7,422 bases of DNA from Aerococcus viridans (GTDB lineage: Bacteria; Bacillota; Bacilli; Lactobacillales; Aerococcaceae): NCBI RefSeq assembly GCF_002871935.1, contig NZ_PNHQ01000033.1, positions 1-7,422 of the forward strand, read 5' to 3'. Under the pieces are notes generated by a model. The model was not told the origin of the DNA. It worked only from the letters and a program-made list of their open reading frames with translations, and ran no database searches. How positions within the stretch are numbered: the first letter of the stretch is position 1; each line of letters opens with the position of its first letter. Both the position numbers and the translations under genes were made by a program. This document shows positions 1-5,142 of the stretch, piece by piece.

Positions 1-85
1 GACACCCTTGCCATTAGCTAACAGTTCCTACTGCCAGGCCTGTAGTGGACTTTCACCACCAAGTTAGCGCCCATGCCGGGCGCAC
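1..85 (-). mobile_element. Group IIC intron, 5' end of domain I (partial, runs off the left edge)
   Basis: On the minus strand the sequence from base 85 begins GTGCG, the canonical group II 5' splice-site start. It continues as GTGCGCCCGGCATGGGCGC, which folds into a GCGCCC/GGGCGC stem. A second hairpin follows, GTGG TGAAAGT CCAC, then the GGCAG...AACTGTTAGC...GGCAAGGGTGTC block. This order matches, as I remember it, the start of the Oceanobacillus iheyensis group IIC intron RNA, with compensating changes in the stems. Group IIC introns are self-splicing ribozymes that move by reverse transcription and prefer sites just after rho-independent terminators. That is the context here: a terminator ends six bases upstream of the intron start. 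Only 85 nt are present; domains II to VI and any reverse transcriptase gene must lie to the left. The exact boundary could shift by one base because the exon ends in G. Confidence 0.88.
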
Positions 86-90
86 CAAGT

Positions 91-119
91 AAAAAAGCCG
101 AGATATTCATCTCGACTTT
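91..119 (-). terminator. Rho-independent terminator of the DUF2187 gene; insertion target of the intron
   Basis: On the minus strand AAAGTCGAGAT, loop GAAT and ATCTCGGCTTT form an 11-bp stem with one U-G pair. A six-T run at 91-96 overlaps the stem base. It begins 26 nt after the stop codon of the 146-490 gene. The group IIC intron starts five bases beyond the T run. Confidence 0.88.
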
Positions 120-145
120 CATTTACTGTTATTCATACGTATACA

Positions 146-490
146 TTAGCTAGAAGGCACTTTAACATACTCATCGATATCTTTAAAATTGACAATTGTT
201 TTTGATTCGCAAATTTCTCGCATTTCTTCATCAGAATAATCCCAATAAATTTTAACAACTGCTGAGTTTGTTAATAATTTTTCAATTCTTCCTACCATGT
301 TGCGTTCACGGAAGGTGAAGCGTATTTCGTCTCCTATATCTGGTCGTACAGACTCTTTTACAGTATTGATGACTTCCACTGCCTCATCGTACGGTAAATC
401 TAGTAGCGATGCAATTCTGGATTTACTTGTACCACGACGTAACTCAGTTCCGACTAATTCTTGCATTTCATCTGTGACTTTAATACTCAT
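146..490 (-). CDS. DUF2187 (YkvS-like) family protein with an N-terminal extension
   Basis: 114 aa, small and soluble, with no signal peptide or membrane segment. The C-terminal half (about residues 50-110) resembles the DUF2187/YkvS family: IGDEIRF at 52-58, a VGRIEKLLTNSAVVKI strand pair at 66-81, and KTIVNFKDIDEY at 97-108. This layout suggests a small KOW- or SH3-like beta barrel, but the family's function is unknown. The first 45 residues are an extension, since YkvS-type proteins are usually about 60 aa. It holds a helix-turn-helix-like stretch (GTSKSRIASLLDLPYDEAVE, 20-39), which raises the possibility of nucleic-acid binding; this is inference. The ATG is fixed by AGGAGG at 497-502 with a 6-nt spacer. 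The gene is monocistronic, with a promoter just upstream and a terminator 26 nt downstream. Confidence 0.75.
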   Translation of the reverse strand: MSIKVTDEMQELVGTELRRGTSKSRIASLLDLPYDEAVEVINTVKESVRPDIGDEIRFTFRERNMVGRIEKLLTNSAVVKIYWDYSDEEMREICESKTIVNFKDIDEYVKVPSS

Positions 491-528
491 ATATAGCCTC
501 CTAGTTAACCATGCGCCTTCTAATTGTT

Positions 529-547
529 ATTATACCATATTTGGTAT
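529..547 (-). promoter_or_regulatory. Extended -10 promoter with overlapping inverted repeat, upstream of the DUF2187 gene
   Basis: The minus strand reads TGGTATAAT, an extended -10 box (TG-N-TATAAT, the hexamer at 529-534). No good -35 is seen 17 bp upstream. A perfect inverted repeat, ATACCA-AATA-TGGTAT (532-547), covers the upstream half of the -10 and the TG element, so a bound repressor could block polymerase. The start codon is about 40 bp downstream. The promoter is well supported; the operator is inferred from symmetry only. Confidence 0.55.
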
Positions 548-590
548 TTTAATAATAATTTAAAGGCTTAACCTATTCAAAAGTGGCTTT

Positions 591-864
591 TTATCTGGTT
601 TTTTCTAAGAGAAAATATTTCTCCGCCTCTCTATAAGTTAAATTAAAAATGTCTTTCTCATGCTTTTTTAAGAAATTTTCAACCCTAGATTTGACTGTTT
701 TTGCATCATCAAATAAGATCTATCTAATACTTTAGTTGACAAAAACTTGCGAATATACAAACAATTCTCACAGGTTTTAGCAAATAAAACGACATCTGCT
801 TAGCATCATTTGTTGATGTTCATTCATTTCTGTTCTTAATCCTGCTAATTTACCATAAAATCCC
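591..864 (-). pseudogene. Decayed coding remnant, unrecognised
   Basis: The minus strand contains three successive protein-like stretches in alternating frames. The first is GFYGKLAGLRTEMNEHQQMM (about 800-860, stop at 777-779). The second includes VVLFAKTCENCLYIRKFLST (stop at 668-670). The third includes FDDAKTVKSRVENFLKKHEK, runs on to YREAEKYFLLEKTR, and stops at 591-593. Pieces one and three share a frame and piece two is shifted. One base more near 790-797 and one base fewer near 709-713 would explain this. There is no start codon or ribosome binding site, and the remnant abuts the stop of the nucleoside hydrolase, so it is probably a 3' fragment left by a deletion. The charged, lysine-rich C-terminal part looks like real protein. 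I do not recognise the family. Chance open frames in AT-rich DNA remain possible. Confidence 0.4.
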
Positions 865-1812
865 CTATTGAATACCTGCTAATAAGTCTACCAATTGATT
901 TTTAAATCCTTGACTGGAAATACGTTCTACCACTCGACAATTCGGTGTACGTTTAAATTCTTCTTCCCAATCCACAATATTATAGCCACGTGCGAATTGT
1001 CCTTGTGTTTCAACATCCACGTAATATTCAGTCGCTTGAAGCATCAATTCTGGTACGGCTGCAACAGCTACTAGTAGAGAATCTGTACATGTAATGCCAT
1101 CAATACCTCGTTTAGCCAATTCAAACTCACGAACAAACATATTAATATCCAGGAAGAATTTTGACCCTTTTGTATTTAGTGCTTGGATTTCCTCAATATC
1201 TTCTTCATACATGACACCAAAGTCTAGAGAAGCATCCCAAGTTACCATTGTTTTAGCAGTCGTTGCATTTAAGACAATCCTTGCTGCTTCAGGATCTACA
1301 TAGAAATTATATTCAGCTGATACATTCATATTTCCTAAACGGTTATTAACGCCACCCATAATCCAAATATGTTTGATATCATTCATAATTTCGGGTGCTT
1401 TTTTTATTGCCATCGCAATATTGGTTAAAGGTGCTAAAGCTAGAATTTCAATTTCACCAGGATTTGCTTTAATAGTATCGATAATAAAGTCTACTGCATG
1501 CTCATCTTCGGGTTCTTGTTGGGGTTTAGGAAAAACAGCATCTCCCATGCCGTTGCCTCCTTGAATTTCCTCAACTGTATCATGCTTCGCATTCGGTAAA
1601 GCTGTCATAGGACTTTGGTAACCCTTATAAACAGGGACCTTGTACCCAGGATTATAGGTTTCAATAGTGGTTAAGGCATTCTCAACTTCTTGATCAAAAG
1701 CTACATTTCCTGCCACAATTGTTACACCTTCAACTTTGAAATACTTTAAAGCCATCAAAATCGCTGTTGTATCGTCCCCAGCTGTATCCGAATCAATAAT
1801 TACACGTCTCAT
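865..1812 (-). CDS. Nucleoside hydrolase (IunH/URH-type N-ribohydrolase family)
   Basis: 315 aa, the usual length of the family. These enzymes hydrolyse the N-glycosidic bond of ribonucleosides, giving base plus ribose for cytoplasmic salvage, and use a bound calcium ion. The metal-binding signature at 7-14 is DSDTAGDD, a variant of the common DTDPGxDD, with the key aspartates kept. Further family blocks are LAPLTN (126-131), IMGGV (151-155) and NVSAEYNFYVDPEAA (163-177), which supplies the conserved Asn and the DPEAA motif. Near the C-terminus the common His-Asp pair appears as T243-D244 (CTDSLLVAVA), so the calcium-binding Asp is kept but the catalytic His is replaced. The substrate therefore cannot be named, and a subfamily with different chemistry or preference is likely. 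The ATG has GGAGGT at 1822-1827, 9 nt upstream. No transporter or regulator is adjacent, and no clear terminator follows the stop. Confidence 0.88.
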   Translation of the reverse strand: MRRVIIDSDTAGDDTTAILMALKYFKVEGVTIVAGNVAFDQEVENALTTIETYNPGYKVPVYKGYQSPMTALPNAKHDTVEEIQGGNGMGDAVFPKPQQEPEDEHAVDFIIDTIKANPGEIEILALAPLTNIAMAIKKAPEIMNDIKHIWIMGGVNNRLGNMNVSAEYNFYVDPEAARIVLNATTAKTMVTWDASLDFGVMYEEDIEEIQALNTKGSKFFLDINMFVREFELAKRGIDGITCTDSLLVAVAAVPELMLQATEYYVDVETQGQFARGYNIVDWEEEFKRTPNCRVVERISSQGFKNQLVDLLAGIQ

Positions 1813-1854
1813 AAATATTAAACCTCCCAGGTATATTTTACTTATCTATCTTAA

Positions 1855-1860
1855 ATTATA
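1855..1860 (-). promoter_or_regulatory. Possible -10 box for the nucleoside hydrolase gene
   Basis: A perfect TATAAT lies on the minus strand 43 bp upstream of the start codon. No convincing -35 box is found at 16-18 bp. About 60 bp further upstream is a short inverted repeat, TATAGT-CACGA-ACTATA (1920-1936), which could be an operator; that is speculative. The rest of 1861-2010 shows nothing else recognisable. Confidence 0.35.
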
Positions 1861-2011
1861 GCCTATATTATTAATTGGAGATAGACGATGTTGGCTGAAA
1901 CTTAATTTATGAACTTAGTTATAGTCACGAACTATACTCCTTATTCAAACCAACACGAAGCAGTAACCTATATCAATAAACAGATAATTCATTCAAATAT
2001 TATTGAAGCAA

Positions 2012-2044
2012 TAAAAAAGATGTGGTTTGATAACCACATCTTTT
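2012..2044 (-). terminator. Rho-independent terminator of the CsbD-like gene
   Basis: AAAAGATGTGGTT (2015-2027), loop TGAT and AACCACATCTTTT (2032-2044) form a perfect 13-bp stem. On the minus strand it ends in a run of six T. It lies 20 bp after the stop of the csbD-like gene. Confidence 0.88.
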
Positions 2045-2064
2045 CTTACGTTTATTTGAGAAAT

Positions 2065-2289
2065 TTATTTATCTTCGTCGTTATTGGCAAAACCATCCAA
2101 ACGACCTTTCACGTCTTCTTTTGCATCGTTAAAGGCTTTTTTAGTATCGTTTACCTTTTCTTCTACTTCACCGCGAGCTTGTTGGCCTTTACCTTTACCT
2201 TCTTGCTCTTTGTCACCAGTCACCTTTCCGACTGTTTCATTTACTGAACCTTTAATTTTATCGAAAGTACCGTTGTTTTCATCTGTCAT
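2065..2289 (-). CDS. CsbD family stress-response protein
   Basis: 74 aa, very hydrophilic and rich in Lys, Glu, Asp and Gly, with no cysteine, no signal peptide and no membrane segment. The CsbD-like pattern is clear: DKIKGSVNETVGKVTGDKEQ (10-29), then GKGKGQQARGEVEEKVNDTK (32-51). CsbD in Bacillus subtilis is a general-stress protein, and related small proteins are widespread, but the molecular role is unknown. After the core come an amphipathic helix (about 45-66) and an acidic tail, NNDEDK. The ATG follows AGAGGT at 2297-2302 with a 7-nt spacer. The gene is monocistronic, with its own palindromic promoter region and a strong terminator. Stress induction is inferred from the family, and no sigma-B box is visible. 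Open frames on the opposite strand are shadows of its biased codons. Confidence 0.85.
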   Translation of the reverse strand: MTDENNGTFDKIKGSVNETVGKVTGDKEQEGKGKGQQARGEVEEKVNDTKKAFNDAKEDVKGRLDGFANNDEDK

Positions 2290-2307
2290 GCTATCAACCT
2301 CTTTCTT

Positions 2308-2337
2308 TATAATGTATATACATTATAGCATATATGC
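2308..2337 (-). promoter_or_regulatory. Promoter with 20-bp perfect palindrome, upstream of the csbD-like gene
   Basis: The perfect palindrome TATAATGTATATACATTATA spans 2308-2327. On the minus strand its first six bases are the -10 box TATAAT (2322-2327). A TTGTAA hexamer 16 bp upstream is a plausible -35. A second small palindrome, GCATATATGC (2328-2337), adjoins it inside the spacer. The palindrome ends 18 bp before the ATG, just ahead of the ribosome binding site, so it covers the expected transcription start. It could be an operator or a 5' hairpin in the mRNA. Confidence 0.5.
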
Positions 2338-2339
2338 AA

Positions 2340-2522
2340 TTGATTACAAACGAAAAGGCTCTCTTCAATTTATACGTTTACAATATCCATTTGTTAATTA
2401 TAGATATTTATAGAAACGACACATGTGAATGCTTATCCTGATTACACTTTCATATCAAATATTGAATTTAAGACAACTAGCGTGCAAAATGTTTTGATTT
2501 TCTATGATCTTCTTTGATAAGC
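2340..2522. other. Intergenic stretch between the csbD-like promoter and the ssrA terminator
   Basis: About 180 bp of AT-rich sequence, with no gene having a start and ribosome binding site on either strand. One 30-odd-codon open frame on the plus strand (about 2403-2518) lacks an initiation signal and is not convincing. Confidence 0.5.
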
Positions 2523-2562
2523 AAAAACTCAAGAACATTGATATATCAACATTCTTGAGTTT
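2523..2562 (-). terminator. Rho-independent terminator of ssrA
   Basis: AAACTCAAGAA (2525-2535) pairs perfectly with TTCTTGAGTTT (2552-2562). A two-base internal mismatch is followed by a further TTGAT/ATCAA inner stem. On the minus strand the stem runs into five T. It lies about 27 bp beyond the tmRNA 3' end. Confidence 0.85.
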
Positions 2563-2589
2563 ATATGATGAGCTTTAATATACTCAAAA

Positions 2590-2951
2590 TGGAGGTGAGG
2601 GGATTTGAACCCCTGTCCAAACACTCCGATTATATAACTTTTACCACTATAGTTTATTCTCAAATTCGCGCACTAATGGTGAATAAACAAACCAGTTAGA
2701 TTGCTAGTCTGATTAATCTCTTTTCCTTACTCCAGACGGAAGTTTAGAACGTAACCTACTATAATAGGACTCGGCACCAACGCATAGGTGACGCTGGGCG
2801 AATCTTAGCTAGCTGTTATTAGGCAGCGAAAGCTAAAGTGTTTGTTTCTTGTTTGTCAGTTATATTTAAACTGGTAACGTTGTTACGAAGCCGTAACCTC
2901 CGAGTAGTGGTCATACATCGGGCAATGCCTGTCGAATCCAATAACACCCCC
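2590..2951 (-). ncRNA. ssrA: Transfer-messenger RNA (tmRNA)
   Basis: This RNA rescues stalled ribosomes: it is charged with alanine, enters the A site with SmpB, and supplies a tag that directs the product to ClpXP-type proteases. The mature 5' end is GGGGGTG (2951-2945), followed by the conserved TTATTGGATTCGACAGG. The 3' end carries the T arm (GGTTCAAATCC) and CACCTCC-A. The two ends form a 7-bp acceptor stem with one G-U pair; base 2590 is the discriminator, and CCA is not fully encoded after it. The tag frame is 2822-2857, read from GAC, giving DKQETNTLAFAA followed by two stop codons (TAA TAA). The resume codon was placed by comparison with the TAACT-GCT context I recall from enterococcal tmRNA, so the first residue is less certain than the rest. 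The length, 362 nt, is normal. Confidence 0.95.
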
Positions 2952-2966
2952 GCGAATGTATCCTTA

Positions 2967-2996
2967 ATTATATCATATATTTCACTAATAGGTCAA
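2967..2996 (-). promoter_or_regulatory. Sigma-A promoter of ssrA
   Basis: TTGACC (2991-2996) and TATAAT (2967-2972) are separated by 18 bp on the minus strand. Transcription would begin about 9 bases before the mature tmRNA 5' end, leaving a short leader for RNase P to remove. This fits a strong, stand-alone gene. Confidence 0.75.
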
Positions 2997-3027
2997 CATA
3001 GCCGAGTTCCCTTCACTCAAGACAATG

Positions 3028-3066
3028 AATAAAGAAAATCGCTGATGATAAACGATTTTCTTTATT
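3028..3066 (-). terminator. Hairpin terminator at the end of the ykvI-like gene
   Basis: AATAAAGAAAATCG (3028-3041) and CGATTTTCTTTATT (3053-3066) form a perfect 14-bp stem with an 11-base loop. It overlaps the stop codon at 3062-3064 and lies just upstream of the ssrA promoter, so it would insulate ssrA from read-through. The stem is AT-rich and no separate T run follows on the minus strand, so the strength is uncertain. Confidence 0.6.
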
Positions 3067-4186
3067 TATATTTATTTATCCCTTTTTCTTTAGTAGCTCT
3101 ACCCCATTGAATGTGACGGACTAGCATTAGAAACATAAAGGCAATCCCGAAATAACCAGCAACGTTATAAACAATGTTTAATAAAGAACCAAATGAAATC
3201 ATTGAACCGATAATCAAACCAATAAAACCGATAATTAATGTAAGAACTTTTTGCTTTTTAGTACCATCATCTGAGAAGTTAGATACTGTATTCCAAAGTA
3301 ATGTAACAGCAGTAGTAAAGATTCCTATCATGATAATAGCAACAAAGAAGTAAGCTAGGTAAGGATGAATCTCATTAGCTAAAGACAAAGTAGGAACAGC
3401 TGATCTACCCACTAAATTGAAGGAAGCCATGAAACCAAAATAAAAAAACAAGAATCGCAATACTAAAGCCCCCTCCACCGATTAAACCAGAATATGCGGC
3501 ATCTTTACGTCTGTTAGCTTCTCCCCCAGCTTGGCTATGAAAACCTGCAAATAAGATAGGGTTATACCCTACATAATTAAGACCTGACACAAGCCAATTC
3601 CCTGACGAAGTCTGAATTTCTCCATTTGCCAAAGCACTTTCGATTGAACTTGATATATTGGGTAATTCGTTAAAGTTGGTGATTAAACCATATAAACCTA
3701 GTAACATGGCAACGATAGCAATCATAGGTCCCAAACTCCCTAAAATATTAGTTAAGGCTTCTAATCCAAGCATTACAACACCTGCAACCACTATAAACAT
3801 CAGTATTGAGCCAACAATGATAGGTGTATCAAATTGCCGGTTTAGTGTCGCACCGGCCCCGCGATCATTACCGTATAAGTTAAGAAAATAACTACAATAG
3901 AAAGGTATTCATAGAATTTACCAATCATTTTATTTGAATATAATTCAAAAATATCATTGGTATTTTCTAATTTATCTTGGTGCCGATATCCAGTTGTAAA
4001 TAAGGTATACCCCATAAAAGCAAAGCATAAAAACATGACAAAAATTGAAACAAGCCCCATCCAACCTTTTGAAACAAAGTATTGAATGACTTCTTGACCT
4101 GTTGCATAACCAGATCCAATGAGTGATGCCATCATTGCACCAGCCATTACCATTACGGTTTGCCACCTACTACTATTTTTATCCAC
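3062..4186 (-). pseudogene. YkvI-family membrane transporter, broken by two frameshifts
   Basis: A polytopic membrane protein related to Bacillus YkvI, itself a distant relative of amino-acid/cation symporters; the substrate is unknown. Reconstructed, it would be about 374 aa with roughly ten membrane helices, close to the family's length. The N-terminal part holds the family motif GSGYATGQE (24-32) in helix 1. It reads well to YTVMIAG, then shifts at a run of four C (3857-3860; G on the coding strand). Restoring one G gives GAGATLNRQFDTPIIVG and continues the protein. The middle part runs through GLIGGGGFSIAILVF, then shifts back at a run of seven A (3442-3448); six would restore FYFGFMASFNLVG. 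The first and last parts share one frame, so the two changes compensate overall, but an early stop (3842-3844) prevents translation of the middle. The start is GTG at 4186 with AAAGGA at 4197-4202; the upstream ATG at 4249 overlaps a likely -10 box and has no ribosome binding site. Sequencing error is a real alternative to true decay. Confidence 0.8.
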
Positions 4187-4239
4187 TTGTAAATATTCCT
4201 TTCTTTTTGTTAAGTTTTTTTCAAAAAAATACACAATAT

Positions 4240-4245
4240 AGTATA
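4240..4245 (-). promoter_or_regulatory. Possible -10 box for the ykvI-like gene
   Basis: TATACT on the minus strand lies about 53 bp upstream of the GTG start. The -35 region is weak. A 12-bp palindrome, AATTTATAAATT, sits just upstream. Support is modest. Confidence 0.3.
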
Positions 4246-4333
4246 TCATAATTTATAAATTTGTAGGTAAAATAAAGCTTGTTGTATCCCATTCTCTTCG
4301 GCTTTTATCTATAATATAGAATTTATCGATAAT

Positions 4334-4377
4334 AAAAAAAGTGAGTACAAGCAAGGGAAATTTGCTTGTGTACTCAC
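4334..4377 (-). terminator. Rho-independent terminator of the fbp-phosphatase unit
   Basis: GTGAGTACAAGCAA (4341-4354) pairs with TTGCTTGT-GT-ACTCAC (4362-4377), a 14-bp stem with a two-base bulge. On the minus strand a run of seven T (4334-4340) follows. It lies 17 bp past the phosphatase stop codon. Confidence 0.9.
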
Positions 4378-4394
4378 CATTAAACTTTATATGA

Positions 4395-5123
4395 TTAAGA
4401 AATATCCTCATGATCAAGATCTGTTTCTTGATCATTGATTTCTTTACGCGCAAAGTGATCTGTTTGGTTAAATGCCTCAAGATGATATAAGCCATCTTGA
4501 TATCTTACAACAGATACACTCGCATTATCTAGCATGGAATCGATCTTAAATTGCGGAATTAATTCATGAATCATATTACGGATAGTCATCCCATGACTCA
4601 CAATTAAAATCGTTTGATCGGTTTCTCTATGTTTTGTAATCACATCAATCAAACCTAATTCCACTCGCATCCAAAATTCCATAAAGTTTTCCGCATCATG
4701 ATATGGATCCATTTCTTTGAAGGCATTCAATTCTAAGCGTACACTTTCATCCGAAGTTGCTCCAGTATAGGAACCATCATTACCAGTAGCAATCTCTGTT
4801 ACTTTATCCCACAACCCTCTTGCGTCTAATCCTTCAAAAGAACCAAAGAAAACTTCTCTAAACTCTGGACGCTTTTCTATTTCAATATCTTTGGCAGTTG
4901 CTTTATTTTCATCTAAAATAAGTTCTGCTGTTTTTACCGTACGTTGTAGATCACTCGTATACACTGCAGAAAACTCAATATCGGCCAATCCACGACCGCT
5001 GCTACGTACATCTTCTTCTCCGCGTGGCGTTAGTGGCGCATCAGCCCACCCTTGCATACGTCCATAATAGTTTAAATAAGTTTCTCCATGACGCATGAAG
5101 TAAATCGTCACACCTTTTGACAT
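4395..5123 (-). CDS. Histidine phosphatase family protein (phosphoglycerate mutase-like)
   Basis: 242 aa, predicted cytoplasmic. The RHG signature FMRHGETYLN (9-18) gives catalytic His12 and Arg11. LTPRG (31-35), SDLQRT (57-62, with Arg61), FREVFFGSFEG (78-88, with the acidic Glu80) and SHG (176-178, with His177) complete the phosphate pocket. The fold uses a phospho-histidine intermediate. It is probably a phosphatase rather than a true glycolytic mutase, since a phosphoglycerate mutase would be expected to show more of its own conserved sequence. The substrate cannot be told. The last 20 residues form an acidic tail (NDQETDLDHEDIS) outside the domain. It starts 19 bp after the fbp stop and is probably cotranscribed with it, ending at the strong terminator. 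An upstream TTG in frame (5141) would lie ahead of the ribosome binding site, so the ATG at 5123 is the start. Confidence 0.88.
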   Translation of the reverse strand: MSKGVTIYFMRHGETYLNYYGRMQGWADAPLTPRGEEDVRSSGRGLADIEFSAVYTSDLQRTVKTAELILDENKATAKDIEIEKRPEFREVFFGSFEGLDARGLWDKVTEIATGNDGSYTGATSDESVRLELNAFKEMDPYHDAENFMEFWMRVELGLIDVITKHRETDQTILIVSHGMTIRNMIHELIPQFKIDSMLDNASVSVVRYQDGLYHLEAFNQTDHFARKEINDQETDLDHEDIS

Positions 5124-5132
5124 GAATACATT

Positions 5133-5139
5133 CCTCCTC
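5133..5139 (-). promoter_or_regulatory. Ribosome binding site that sets the histidine phosphatase start
   Basis: GAGGAGG on the minus strand lies between the fbp stop codon and the ATG at 5123, with a 9-nt spacer. It rules out the in-frame TTG at 5141, which would place the binding site inside the coding region. Confidence 0.8.
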
Positions 5140-5142
5140 AAA

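Noticed and set aside
297..563. Plus-strand open frame opposite the DUF2187 gene
   Set aside because: No ribosome binding site, low-complexity composition, and it lies antisense to a well-supported gene with its own signals.
1909..2413. Plus-strand open frames opposite the csbD-like gene, one rich in Phe and one rich in Ser and Pro
   Set aside because: They are the complement of the Lys/Glu-rich CsbD coding sequence and run through its terminator or promoter; no initiation signals.
2838..3032. 64-codon plus-strand open frame
   Set aside because: It lies antisense to the tmRNA 5' half and the ssrA promoter, which explain the sequence.
3405..3860. Programmed ribosomal frameshifting as an explanation for the broken transporter
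   Set aside because: No slippery heptamer with a downstream structure is evident at the first site, and two separate opposite shifts would be needed; decay or sequencing error is simpler.
3972..4166. 64-codon minus-strand open frame inside the ykvI-like gene
   Set aside because: An alternate frame of clearly family-matching transporter sequence, with no ribosome binding site.
4253..4495. 80-codon minus-strand open frame
   Set aside because: It overlaps the end of the histidine phosphatase in another frame and runs through its terminator hairpin.
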